Made by a program: the position numbers and the translations under genes. 64,000 nt of DNA, taken from the NCBI RefSeq assembly GCF_019219095.1, contig NZ_JAHUWH010000012.1, positions 1 through 64,000 on the forward strand, written 5' to 3'. Shown piece by piece: positions 44,015 through 52,655 of this stretch. The DNA comes from Acidovorax sp. sic0104. Lineage in GTDB: Bacteria > Pseudomonadota > Gammaproteobacteria > Burkholderiales > Burkholderiaceae_C. Under the pieces are notes generated by a model. The model was not told the origin of the DNA, ran no database searches, and saw only the letters and a list, made by a program, of their open reading frames with translations. The number at the start of each line of letters is the position of its first letter. Position 1 is the stretch's first letter.

Positions 44015-45316
44015 CTACGCCGCGACGAATTCATTCCACTTCTGGACCATGTAGTTGTTCTCGTCCATCAGCGCGTTCCAGCAAGCGATGCCGCCCATGC
44101 GCGACTCATAGCTGCCGCCGTCGCGCACCGCGCCGGACTTGGCCAGCACGTCGCCGTTGGGGCTCTTGATGTCCTGCGTGGCGGGCTTGCCTTCCATCCA
44201 GTAGGCCCACTCGTAGGCTTCCATCTTGGACTTGGCGGTTTCCAGCACGGCGCTGTAGTAGCCCTGGCGGTTCAGGTACGCACCGGCCCAGCCGTCCAGG
44301 AACCAGTTGATGAACTCGTACGCGCCATCGAGCTTGCGGCCGCTCAATGTGGCCGGCAGGCCGAAGCCGGCGGCCCAGGCGCGGTAGCCTTCCTTGAGGG
44401 GCTGGAAGTTGCAGGCGATGCCCTTGGTGCGCACGGCGGTGACGGCCGGGCTCCACATCGACTGGATCACCACCTCGCCCGATGCCATCAGGTTGACCGA
44501 CTCGTTGAAGTCCTTCCACAGCGCGCGGAACTGGCCCTGCTTCTTGGCTTCGATCAGGGTCTTGATCGTGAGGTCGATCTCCTTCTTGGTCATGTTGCCC
44601 TTGTCGGGGTACTTGTAGATGCCCATGGCCTCGACCACCATGGCGGCGTCCATGATGCCGATCGAAGGAATGTTCAGGATCGCGGTCTTGCCCTTGAACT
44701 CGGCGTTGAGCAGCTCGGCCCAGGAGTTGATGGGGCGCTTGATCAGGTCGGGGCGGATGCCCAGCGTGTCGGCGTTGTACACGGTGGGGATGAGCGACAT
44801 GTACTGCGTGGGCGCGGTTGCAAACTTCTTGGATTTTTCGCCCTCCAGGTAGATCACCTTCTTGGGCGCCGTGCCCTGGTCGCCCACGGCCTTGCCGGCC
44901 ACCATGCCGGTGGTGAACAGCGTGGTGATCTTGTCGGCGTTCTTGATGCGCTTGGTGTCGATGCCCTTCAAGTTGCCCGTGGGCACGATCTTTTTCAGCG
45001 AGAAGTACTCGGTGTCGATCAGGTCGAAGCTGTTGGGCGCGGTCACCGCGCGCTTGGTCACGTCGTCCGTGGTCACGGCCACGTACTGGATCTCGATGCC
45101 GGTGTCGGCCTTGAACTTCTCGGCAATGGCCTTGTCCTGGTTCACCGCCGTGCCCAGGTAGCGCAGCACGATCTTTTCCTGCGAGTGGACAGCCGGGAAC
45201 ACGCCGGCGGCCAGGATGCCTGCCGTGCCCTTGAGCAGTGAGCGGCGCTGCATGCCGCCGGTGGTGTCGGAGGACGCAACAGCAGCGGGGGAATCAGCAC
45301 GAGAATCGTCGGACAT
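44015..45316 (-). CDS. ABC transporter substrate-binding protein, PotD type, Tat-exported
   Basis: A 433-residue periplasmic binding protein of the spermidine/putrescine-like group. A twin-arginine signal (MQRRSLLKGTAGILAAGVFP) follows an extra ~21-residue N-terminal arm; the mature part starts near SQEKIVLRYLGT. Landmarks: FDLIDTEYF, IGIMDAAMVVEAMG, YEFINWFLDGWAGAYLNRQG. Tat export suggests folding before transport. The ATG at 45316 has GGAGCTTTCCC just upstream. Substrate unknown; the racemase-like gene downstream hints at a hydantoin, amino-acid or ureide compound. Confidence 0.87.
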   Translation of the reverse strand: MSDDSRADSPAAVASSDTTGGMQRRSLLKGTAGILAAGVFPAVHSQEKIVLRYLGTAVNQDKAIAEKFKADTGIEIQYVAVTTDDVTKRAVTAPNSFDLIDTEYFSLKKIVPTGNLKGIDTKRIKNADKITTLFTTGMVAGKAVGDQGTAPKKVIYLEGEKSKKFATAPTQYMSLIPTVYNADTLGIRPDLIKRPINSWAELLNAEFKGKTAILNIPSIGIMDAAMVVEAMGIYKYPDKGNMTKKEIDLTIKTLIEAKKQGQFRALWKDFNESVNLMASGEVVIQSMWSPAVTAVRTKGIACNFQPLKEGYRAWAAGFGLPATLSGRKLDGAYEFINWFLDGWAGAYLNRQGYYSAVLETAKSKMEAYEWAYWMEGKPATQDIKSPNGDVLAKSGAVRDGGSYESRMGGIACWNALMDENNYMVQKWNEFVAA

Positions 45317-45382
45317 GGGAAAGCTCCTTGGTTGGCAAAGTGGAGGGGTTGGAACAGCGGACAACGAAATAAAAAACAACCA

Positions 45383-46486
45383 TCAAGCCGGCACGGCCTG
45401 CGCAGTGGCCGCAGCAGCCACATGGGCGGACAACGGAGCAGCACGTGGGGACAGGGGATGGGCCTGCTCAGGCGTCCAATGCAGCTGCACGCCCTGGCCC
45501 ACCGCATAGGGTTGCGCAGCAAAGGCGGCCTCGGACACCATCACCGAATACGCCGCCGTGGCGTTGGCCGACAGGGCCACGCCCTGCTTCTGCAGGCCCA
45601 GCAGCACATAGGTGCCCTGATACTCCACGTCGGTCACAACGGCCTGCATGCGCTGGGCGCCCCAGGGCAGCTCGGCACTGGCGGGGGCGATCTGCAGGTG
45701 GTCGGTGCGCACGCCGACCTTGCCACCCTCGGTATCGATCACGTTGTGGCCGCCCATGAAGCGCGCCACGAACTCGCTGGCCGGCCGGTTGTAGACCTCG
45801 TGCGGGCTGCCCACCTGCTCGATCACACCGTGATTCATCACCACCATGGTGTCTGCCAGCGCCATGGCCTCTTCCTGCGAGTGGGTCACGTGGATGAAGG
45901 TCAGGCCCAGCTCCTTTTGCCAGCGGCGCAACTCGGCGCGCATCTGGATGCGCAGGAAAGGGTCCAGCGCGGAAAGGGGTTCGTCCAGCAGCAGCACGCG
46001 CGGCTGGGTGATCAGCGCGCGCGCCAGCGCCACACGCTGCTGCTGCCCACCCGACAGCTCGGCCGGCTTGCGCTCGGCCAGATGGCCCATGGCCACGCGC
46101 TCGAGCAGGTCGCGCGCCTTGGCTTGGCGCTCGGCCCGGGCCACGCCCTTCATCTTGAGGCTGAAGGCCACGTTGTCCAGCGCCGAGAGATGGGGAAACA
46201 GCGCGAAGCTCTGGAACATCATGGCCGTGCCGCGTGCAGCGGCGGGCAGGTCGGTGATGTTGCGGTTCTCCAGCAGGATGTCCCCGCTGGTCACCGACTC
46301 GTGGCCGGCAATCATGCGCAAGGTGGTGCTTTTGCCGCAGCCCGAGGGCCCGAGCAGGCAGCAGTAGCTGCCACTGGCGATGCGCAGGTTGATCGCGTCC
46401 ACGGCAGGCTTGCCGCTGGCATATCGCTTGGTGAGCGCGACGATTTCAATAGCGGCTGGAGCGTTGGTGGAGGCAGTGACTTGCAT
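45383..46486 (-). CDS. ABC transporter ATP-binding protein, PotA type
   Basis: A 367-residue ATPase and first gene of the operon. Walker A GPSGCGKST near residue 46, Q-loop MFQSFALFPHL, signature LSGGQQQRVALARAL, Walker B VLLLDEPLSALD, switch His in VTHSQEEAM, and a C-terminal TOBE-type regulatory domain from about 280. Order here is ATPase, binding protein, permease, permease, GntR, racemase-like. The region upstream carries a long inverted repeat at 46514-46552. Confidence 0.92.
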   Translation of the reverse strand: MQVTASTNAPAAIEIVALTKRYASGKPAVDAINLRIASGSYCCLLGPSGCGKSTTLRMIAGHESVTSGDILLENRNITDLPAAARGTAMMFQSFALFPHLSALDNVAFSLKMKGVARAERQAKARDLLERVAMGHLAERKPAELSGGQQQRVALARALITQPRVLLLDEPLSALDPFLRIQMRAELRRWQKELGLTFIHVTHSQEEAMALADTMVVMNHGVIEQVGSPHEVYNRPASEFVARFMGGHNVIDTEGGKVGVRTDHLQIAPASAELPWGAQRMQAVVTDVEYQGTYVLLGLQKQGVALSANATAAYSVMVSEAAFAAQPYAVGQGVQLHWTPEQAHPLSPRAAPLSAHVAAAATAQAVPA

Positions 46487-46513
46487 GGACTTGCCAATGC
46501 AAGCGCCATGCCA

Positions 46514-46552
46514 GTTTTGTACACAATCTTTATTTCACTTTGAGTACAAAAC
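46514..46552. promoter_or_regulatory. candidate operator upstream of the PotABCD-type operon
   Basis: GTTTTGTAC (46514-46522) and GTACAAAAC (46544-46552) are perfect 9-bp inverted repeats 21 bp apart, centred about 45 bp upstream of the ATPase start codon. TTGTAC/GTACAA half-sites are typical of FCD-type GntR regulators, and the operon encodes one. Binding is inferred. Confidence 0.6.
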
Positions 46553-46749
46553 GCACCAGCATCGTGCGCATACCGCACCAAGTGAATGACGCTACAGCAT
46601 ATGTACCGCGCTTGGTAGGCGATTTAAGCCTTTTATTGGTGCGAAAGCGCTTGCTACGGTGCAACCTGACCAGGGTTCGCCATCACATGGCTATACTGAA
46701 TCTCAGATACAAATTATTACTTTCACCGCGCAGCACCTTTCCCAGACGG

Positions 46750-47883
46750 ATGACGCAACTCGACCCGCGCTCCATGATCGCCATGGCGGGCTTCATGTCC
46801 GCCGTGATGGCCATCGTGCTGCTGTTCATGCGGCGGCATTACCCGCCGTCCATCCGTGGCGTCGGCGCGTGGGCTGCTGCCCCGCTGCTGTGGCTGGCAT
46901 CCACCGTGCTTTTCAGCGTGCGCGGCTTTGTCCCCGACTGGCTGAGCCTGGTGCTTGCCAACGAACTGCTGGTACTGGGCTCTGTGACCTACTACATGGG
47001 CACGCGCAGCTTCATGGGGGCCGCGCCCACCTGGCGGCGCTGGGCCTGGGTCATGGCAGCCAGCACGGGTGTCTTCATCTTGCTCACCTACGGGTTTGCG
47101 CACTACGCGTTGCGGGTGGCCTTCTTCTCGGTCCTCATGGGCGTGGTGTATGCCGTCCAGCTGCGCTTCATGATGCGGCACGGCGAGCAGACCTTTCCAG
47201 TGCGGCTGGTGCAGGTAGTGCTCGGCCTTCACATGGGCGTGCTGGCCATGCGCCTTGTCTCCATCGCCACCGGGTATGCGGGGGCCGACCTGATGGAGCC
47301 GTCGGTGTTCCAGACGTTCTACATCGGAGCCTATGTGCTGACGGTACTCATGCTGTCCATCGGCGCGGTGCTCATGGCCACCGACCGCCTACGCACGGAG
47401 CTGGAACACCTGGCCACTCATGACTCGCTGACCGGCACGCTCAACCGCCGCGCCCTGCTGCAACGCTGCGAGGACGAACTGGAGCGCGCCCGCCGCTACG
47501 GAGAGGGGCCGTCCATGATGATGCTGGACCTGGACAACTTCAAGGCAGTGAACGACTCGCGAGGACACCAGCACGGCGACGCGGTGCTGGTGCACTTCGC
47601 GCAGTGCACGAAGCAGGTGCTGCGCCGCGCCGATCGCCTGGGCCGCTACGGAGGTGAAGAATTCATGGTGTTGCTGCCGGGCGCCGATGCCGCGGCGGCA
47701 GCAGCAGTGGCAGGGCGCGTCCACGCGGCCCTGACCGCCGGCCACCCCCTGGACTGCCAGGTCAGCATTGGCGTGACCAGCTGGCACGGCCCCAGCGAGA
47801 CGCTGGACGCCATGCTCTCGCGCGCTGACGCAGCGCTGTACCGGGCCAAGGAACAGGGCCGCAACCGCACCGTGGCGTCCTGA
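46750..47883 (+). CDS. membrane-anchored diguanylate cyclase
   Basis: A 377-residue protein with six or seven hydrophobic helices in the first ~205 residues (unclassified membrane sensor) and a C-terminal GGDEF domain: DLDNFKAVNDSRGH and GGEEF at 301-305. RRAD sits five residues before GGEEF, consistent with an inhibitory I-site. It should synthesise c-di-GMP at the membrane. The start at 46750 puts the first helix (MIAMAGFMSAVMAIVLLFM) close to the N-terminus; the frame is open upstream into the divergent promoter region. Confidence 0.87.
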   Translation: MTQLDPRSMIAMAGFMSAVMAIVLLFMRRHYPPSIRGVGAWAAAPLLWLASTVLFSVRGFVPDWLSLVLANELLVLGSVTYYMGTRSFMGAAPTWRRWAWVMAASTGVFILLTYGFAHYALRVAFFSVLMGVVYAVQLRFMMRHGEQTFPVRLVQVVLGLHMGVLAMRLVSIATGYAGADLMEPSVFQTFYIGAYVLTVLMLSIGAVLMATDRLRTELEHLATHDSLTGTLNRRALLQRCEDELERARRYGEGPSMMMLDLDNFKAVNDSRGHQHGDAVLVHFAQCTKQVLRRADRLGRYGGEEFMVLLPGADAAAAAAVAGRVHAALTAGHPLDCQVSIGVTSWHGPSETLDAMLSRADAALYRAKEQGRNRTVAS

Positions 47884-47913
47884 CCCGGCCGGCCGGTCCT
47901 GCTCGCGCAGCGT

Positions 47914-48978
47914 TCAGGCCGTCTGCGTGGCCACCCCGGCCGACTCGAAGCTCGCCATCTCGCCCAGCACCACACAGGCCGACTGCAGCAGCGGCCAGGC
48001 CAGCGCTGCGCCCGAGCCTTCGCCCAGGCGCAGGCCCAGGTCCAGCAGCGGCTCGGCCTGCATCTGCGCCAGCATGAGGCTGTGGCCCCGTTCGCCCGAG
48101 CGGTGGGCGAACACGCAGCGCTGCAGCACATGCGGCTGCAGGCGGCTGGCCACCAGCACAGCGGCACTGGTGATGAAACCGTCCACCACGATCACGCGGC
48201 GCTCGGCAGCAGCCTGCAGCACCGCGCCGACCAGCGTGGCCACCTCGAAGCCCCCCAGGGCCGCCAGTGCATCGAGCGGGCTGGTGGCATCCGCGTTCGC
48301 ATCCAGCGCCTGCTGCAGCACGGCGCGCTTGCGCCCGATGCCGGCGGCGTCGAGCCCCGTGCCCGCACCCGTCACCTCGGCCAGCGGCAGGCCGGCCAGG
48401 CGAGCGAGCAGCAGCGACGCCACCGATGTGTTGCCGATGCCCATCTCGCCCAGCAGCAGCGCATTGCCGGGCAGACCGCGCACAACCTCCGCGCCGTGGG
48501 CCAGGGCCTCGCCGCACTGCGCTGCGGTCATCGCAGGCCCGACCGACGCATCCTGCGTGCCCAGAGCCACCTTGCGCAGCAGCAACTGCGGCTGGCCCGG
48601 CGCGGCATCACGCGCCGCGATGGGCTTGGCCACGCCGCAGTCCACCACCGTGAGGCCCAGGCCGTGCTGGCGCGCCAGCACGCTCACGGCGGCGCCACCG
48701 ACCAGGAAGTTCTCGACCATCTGCCAGGTCACATCGCTCGGAAACGCCGACACGCCCCTTGCGGCCAGCCCGTGGTCGCCCGCGCACACCAGCATCTGCG
48801 GCGCATGCAGTGCAGGCGTCTCGGTGCCCTGGATGACGCCCAGGCGCAGCGCCAGGCGCTCCAGCGCGCCCAATGAACCGAGCGGCTTGGTCTTGTAATC
48901 GATCACGTGCTGCAGGCGGGCGGCCAACGCGGCATCATGCAAATCATCAACGGACGGTAGAACGAAAGGTGCAGTCAT
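47914..48978 (-). CDS. cobT: nicotinate-nucleotide-dimethylbenzimidazole phosphoribosyltransferase
   Basis: A 354-residue enzyme that activates the lower-ligand base, making alpha-ribazole phosphate from dimethylbenzimidazole and nicotinate mononucleotide. Seen: PLGSLGALERLA, CAGDHGLAARGVSAFP, GEMGIGNTSVASLL, GAGTGLDAAG, VDGFITSAAVL, and the catalytic Glu in LGEGSGAALAWPLL. The ATG at 48978 overlaps the start of a divergent methyltransferase gene in a shared CATG; a GTG five codons upstream is an alternative. It is part of the nucleotide-loop branch of cobalamin assembly with cbiB; cobU/cobP and cobS are not in the window. Confidence 0.95.
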   Translation of the reverse strand: MTAPFVLPSVDDLHDAALAARLQHVIDYKTKPLGSLGALERLALRLGVIQGTETPALHAPQMLVCAGDHGLAARGVSAFPSDVTWQMVENFLVGGAAVSVLARQHGLGLTVVDCGVAKPIAARDAAPGQPQLLLRKVALGTQDASVGPAMTAAQCGEALAHGAEVVRGLPGNALLLGEMGIGNTSVASLLLARLAGLPLAEVTGAGTGLDAAGIGRKRAVLQQALDANADATSPLDALAALGGFEVATLVGAVLQAAAERRVIVVDGFITSAAVLVASRLQPHVLQRCVFAHRSGERGHSLMLAQMQAEPLLDLGLRLGEGSGAALAWPLLQSACVVLGEMASFESAGVATQTA

Positions 48979-49768
48979 GGTGGTAGTGAACACAAAGAAT
49001 GACGCTGTGCACGCTGCGGCACAGCAGGGTTACGCGAAAGAGGCCCAGGCCTACGCGCGCGGCCGGCCGGACTACCCGGCGGCGCTGTCGGACTGGCTGG
49101 CGCACACCCTGGGCCTGGGCCCGGGGCGGCAGGTGGCCGATGTGGGTGCGGGCACGGGCAAGTTCACCGCGCTGCTGGCGACCACCGGGGCCGATGTGGT
49201 GGGCGTGGAGCCGGTGGACGCGATGCGCGCCAAGATCGACGCACTGCAGTTGCCCACGGTGCGCACGCTGGCAGGCACGGCGCAGGCCATCCCCCTGCCC
49301 GATGCCACGCTCGACGCGGTGGTCTGCGCGCAGTCGTTCCACTGGTTCGCGGGCACCGACGCGCTGGACGAGTTCCACCGCGTGCTGCGTCCCGGCGGCA
49401 AGCTCGGCCTGGTGTGGAATGTGCGCGATGAATCCGTGGACTGGGTGGCCGAGCTGACCACCATCATCACGCCCTTCGAAGGCGATGCCCCGCGGTTCTA
49501 CAAGGGCGACTGGAAGCAACCGTTCCCTCACCCCGGCTTCAGCGCCCTGGCCGAGACGCGACTGCAGCACGAACACGTGGGCCCGCCAGAGCAGGTCATC
49601 ATCGACCGCTTCATGTGGGTGAGCTTCATCGCCGCGCTGCCCGATGCCGAGCGCCAGCAGGTGCGTGCGCAGATCGAAGAACTCATCGCCCGCCGTCCCG
49701 CGCTGCGCGGGCAAGACACCGTGCGCTTCCCGTACACCACGCTCGCGTACCACTGCGAGCGGCTCTGA
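48977..49768 (+). CDS. class I SAM-dependent methyltransferase
   Basis: A 263-residue Methyltransf_11-type enzyme. The SAM-binding motif VADVGAGTGKFTALLATTGA is near residues 53-72, with the acidic end of motif II at GVEP and the later LPDATLDAVVCAQSFHWF typical of UbiE-like proteins. Its start codon overlaps the cobT start on the other strand. It is the only rightward gene of the cobalamin locus, so a role there is doubtful; substrate unknown. Confidence 0.82.
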   Translation: MVVVNTKNDAVHAAAQQGYAKEAQAYARGRPDYPAALSDWLAHTLGLGPGRQVADVGAGTGKFTALLATTGADVVGVEPVDAMRAKIDALQLPTVRTLAGTAQAIPLPDATLDAVVCAQSFHWFAGTDALDEFHRVLRPGGKLGLVWNVRDESVDWVAELTTIITPFEGDAPRFYKGDWKQPFPHPGFSALAETRLQHEHVGPPEQVIIDRFMWVSFIAALPDAERQQVRAQIEELIARRPALRGQDTVRFPYTTLAYHCERL

Positions 49769-49782
49769 GGTGGCGCGCACCG

Positions 49783-51420
49783 TCATGCCGCAGCAGGCGT
49801 AGTGCCGGGCGCCGGGTGCGCGATCAACGCCGCCAGCACACCGGGCGCAAAGCAGGCCTCGGCGGACTGTGCCAGGCCGTCGAACACACTGTCGAGGGTG
49901 GGGGCGCGCGTGCCGAACAGCGCGTGCAGCACCGCCGTGTCTTCGAACATCCCGTGCAGGTACACCCCCAGCACATTGCCCGCCGCATTGGTCCAGGCCA
50001 GGCCCGGCATCACCTCGCGCGCCACATCGCCCCTGGCGGCCATGGCCGGGTGCTGCGCGGTCTGCCCGTGGTGGATCTCGTAGCCTGACACATCCACCCC
50101 TGACAAGGCGCTCCATGGCCCCGCCAGCGTGCCCCAGCGCGTTCGCGTGAGCCGCACCGTCTTGTCGCGCGCAAACGCGGTCACCAGCGGCAGCAGGCCC
50201 AGGCCCGGCGCGTTGCCGTCGATGCCGTCGGTGTCGATCAGCGCTTCCCCCAGCATCTGCAGGCCGCCGCACACGCCCAGCACCCGCCCGCCGCGCGCGG
50301 CATGCGTGGCGATGGCCCCGTCGAGCCCCTGTGCACGCAGCCAGGCCAGGTCCGACGCGGTGGCCTTGGAGCCGGGCAGCACCACCCAGTCCGCAGCGCC
50401 CAGCGCCGCCAGGTCGGCCGGGCTGCGCACCCACTGCAGGCGCACGCCGGGCACGTTCTTCAAAGGCTGGAACTCATCCAGGTTGCTGATGCGCGGGTAG
50501 GCGATGACGGCCACCGTGGTGTACACCGCGCCGGCAGCGGTGCTGCGGCCGGCGAGCGGCGACGGGCCGCCCCTAGCCGCGAGGGCCCCCTCGGGGGGCA
50601 GCGAGGACACGCCAGTGCCGAGCGTGGGGGTCATATCAAATACACCATCCTCTTCGGGCAAGCCGTGGTGCCATTGCAACGGGATGGTGGCCACCGTGGG
50701 CACGCCGGTCAGCTCCTGCAGCATCTGCGGCGCAGGGGCCAGCAAGGCAGCGTCGCCCCGGAACTTGTTGAGCACAAAGCCGTGGATGAGCGCCCGCTCG
50801 TCTTCGGGCAACAGCGCCCAGGTGCCGTACAGGTGCGCAAACGCGCCGCCCCGGTCGATGTCGGTCACCAGCAGGCAGCGCGCATCGCTGTGACGGGCCA
50901 CGCGCATGTTCACGATGTCGCTGGCGTGCAGGTTGATCTCCGCGGGCGAGCCCGCGCCTTCGATCACCACCACGTCGTTCTCGGCGCGCAGGGCGTCCAG
51001 CGCGGCGGCAATCTGCGGCCACACCCGCTCGCTGCGGCCGCGCCAGGGCAGCGCGGTCAGCTCGGCGCTCACCTGCCCCATCAGCACCACCTGGCTCTTG
51101 GTGTCGGCCTCGGGCTTGAGCAGCAGCGGGTTCATGCGCACCTCGGGCACGGCGCGGGCAGCCAGCGCCTGGAAGTACTGCGCGCTGCCGATCTCGCCCC
51201 AGGCGCCGAAGCCGCCCGCGTCAGCGCCCATGCCGCCAGGGCCGGGCACCACGCGCGCGTTGTTGCTCATGTTCTGCGCCTTGAATGGCGCCACCTTCAG
51301 GCCCTGGTTGCTGTACCAGCGGCACAGGGCGGTGGTGAGCCAGCTTTTGCCGGCGCCGCTGGTGGTGCCCAGCACCATCACGCAGCGGGCCAGTGGAGGA
51401 TGTGTCGAAGACTCGGTCAT
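49783..51420 (-). CDS. cobQ: cobyric acid synthase with a repeat-derived insert
   Basis: A 545-residue glutamine-dependent amidotransferase that amidates four side chains of adenosylcobyrinic acid diamide; the family is normally about 480-510. The N-terminal synthetase part has GTTSGAGKSW (18-27), DIDRGGAFAHLYGT; the glutaminase part has nucleophile Cys384 in LGVCGGLQML and the EIHHGQT histidine. Between MTP (263-265) and VAVIAYPRISNLDEF (303 on) there is an extra low-complexity stretch, about residues 267-298 (50527-50622), matching a GC-rich genomic repeat. A second glycine-rich expansion lies at about 60-74. Frame and catalytic residues are intact. Confidence 0.94.
   Translation of the reverse strand: MTESSTHPPLARCVMVLGTTSGAGKSWLTTALCRWYSNQGLKVAPFKAQNMSNNARVVPGPGGMGADAGGFGAWGEIGSAQYFQALAARAVPEVRMNPLLLKPEADTKSQVVLMGQVSAELTALPWRGRSERVWPQIAAALDALRAENDVVVIEGAGSPAEINLHASDIVNMRVARHSDARCLLVTDIDRGGAFAHLYGTWALLPEDERALIHGFVLNKFRGDAALLAPAPQMLQELTGVPTVATIPLQWHHGLPEEDGVFDMTPTLGTGVSSLPPEGALAARGGPSPLAGRSTAAGAVYTTVAVIAYPRISNLDEFQPLKNVPGVRLQWVRSPADLAALGAADWVVLPGSKATASDLAWLRAQGLDGAIATHAARGGRVLGVCGGLQMLGEALIDTDGIDGNAPGLGLLPLVTAFARDKTVRLTRTRWGTLAGPWSALSGVDVSGYEIHHGQTAQHPAMAARGDVAREVMPGLAWTNAAGNVLGVYLHGMFEDTAVLHALFGTRAPTLDSVFDGLAQSAEACFAPGVLAALIAHPAPGTTPAAA
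50527..50622. repeat. repeat-derived in-frame insert in cobQ (family C)
   Basis: The insert contains the perfect GGCCCCC TC GGGGGGC-type hairpin at about 50585-50600 and, read leftward, begins GGCACTGGCGTGTCCTCGCTG. This resembles the leader of the cobC gene (53652-53720), read GACACTGGTGTCTCTGCC. It codes for GTGVSSLPPEGALAARGG. Confidence 0.6.
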
Positions 51421-51456
51421 GAAAGATGGGGACGGCAGGCCGCGGTCAGCGCAGGG

Positions 51457-51861
51457 TCAGCGCGGTGGCAAAGGCCGCACCATGCGGTCCATGATGTGGT
51501 CGAGCGCCGCTGCCGCATCGGTGCAGCGGCCGGTGTGCACCGGTGAGGTCTGGATGATCGCGCTGCGCCGCGCCGTCAGCCAGTGAAAGCGCGAGCGGAA
51601 GGGCAGCTGCGCAATCGGCCCGCAACCTGCCTCGCCCGCGCAGATGGAGACGATGGCCGACAGGTGGCGGCGCACGGTGTCGATGTCCACCTGCGGATCC
51701 ATGGCCAGCAGGCGCGCCTCATCGAGCGCGATCGCCGCCTGCAGGAAGCCGCTGCGATGGCACGACAGGATCACGCCGGCGTTGATGAATTCTTCGCGCT
51801 CCACACGCGGCACCACGCGCACGACGGCGTAGTCGTACACATCCATCTCAGCGCTGCGCAT
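51457..51861 (-). CDS. DUF3037-family protein
   Basis: A 134-residue soluble protein with the DUF3037 pattern YDYAVVRVVPRVEREEFINAG, VILSCHR and LPFRSRFHWLTARRSAIIQ. The ATG at 51861 has GGGAG at good spacing and overlaps the preceding HipA-like gene by 14 bases; an ATG five codons later is possible. DUF3037 genes are, to my knowledge, regularly found next to small HipA-like kinase genes, which makes this a two-gene module of unknown role. Confidence 0.8.
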   Translation of the reverse strand: MRSAEMDVYDYAVVRVVPRVEREEFINAGVILSCHRSGFLQAAIALDEARLLAMDPQVDIDTVRRHLSAIVSICAGEAGCGPIAQLPFRSRFHWLTARRSAIIQTSPVHTGRCTDAAAALDHIMDRMVRPLPPR

Positions 51862-52642
51862 CGAAGGCTCCCTTCAACGCGTCCACCCAGGCGGCACGGC
51901 CTTCCAGGCGCGCGCAGAAATGGTCCACATAGGCCTGGCGGTGGCTCGCCGGTGCCGACAGCGGACCCTCGGTGTGCTCGGCCCCGGCGATGGCCAGGAA
52001 CTCATCGGGCACATCGGCCAGGATATGGGTGAGCACATCGCGCGTGAGCAGCGCAGCCAGTTCGCCATCGACCTGCGCTATGGCGGTGGCGCGGTGCAGC
52101 AGCACGTGGTCGGCGATGGGTGCGAACGGTTTGGCAGGCTGGGCCACCGCGCCGTTCCAGGCATGGTGGAATGTGAGCGACGCGCCATGGTCTATGAGCC
52201 AGGGCTTGCGGTGCCACATCAGCAGGTTGGTGTTGCGCGCGGTACGGTCCACATTGCCCACAAGCGCGTCGAACCACACCAGGCGCGAGGCGAAGTCGTC
52301 GGTCACCTCGTCCACGGCCGGGTCGAAGTTGAGCGCGCCCGATAGGTAGTCCAGCCCCACGTTCAGCCCCCCGCTGGCGCGCACCAGGTCCTGGATCTCC
52401 GGGTCGGGCTCGGTCTGCGCGAGCGCCGGGTCCAGGTCGGCCAGCACGATCTCGGGCACAGGCAGTTGCAGCGCGCGCGCGATGCCGCCCGCGATGATCT
52501 CGGCCAGCAGGGCGCGCACGCCCTGCCCTGCCCCGCGGAACTTGAGCACGTACAGGCCCAGGTCGTCGCCTTCGACGACGGCGGGCATGGAGCCGCCTTC
52601 ACGCAGCGGCGTGACATAGCGGGTGACGGTGATGGTTCGCAC
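51848..52642 (-). CDS. HipA-like kinase domain protein
   Basis: A 264-residue protein resembling the kinase part of HipA, the toxin of hipBA, without the HipA N-terminal subdomain. Nucleotide-binding Lys34 (YVLKF), Glu48, the catalytic segment NVDRTARNTN (Asp132, Asn137) and the metal Asp151 (LIDHG) are present, so it should be an active PI3/4-kinase-like enzyme. The GTG at 52642 preceded by GGAG is proposed; no ATG fits. No HipB-like HTH antitoxin is nearby. It overlaps a DUF3037 gene and is set between cobQ and cobC. Target unknown. Confidence 0.78.
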   Translation of the reverse strand: MRTITVTRYVTPLREGGSMPAVVEGDDLGLYVLKFRGAGQGVRALLAEIIAGGIARALQLPVPEIVLADLDPALAQTEPDPEIQDLVRASGGLNVGLDYLSGALNFDPAVDEVTDDFASRLVWFDALVGNVDRTARNTNLLMWHRKPWLIDHGASLTFHHAWNGAVAQPAKPFAPIADHVLLHRATAIAQVDGELAALLTRDVLTHILADVPDEFLAIAGAEHTEGPLSAPASHRQAYVDHFCARLEGRAAWVDALKGAFDAQR

Positions 52643-52655
52643 GAAGTGGCGCTCC

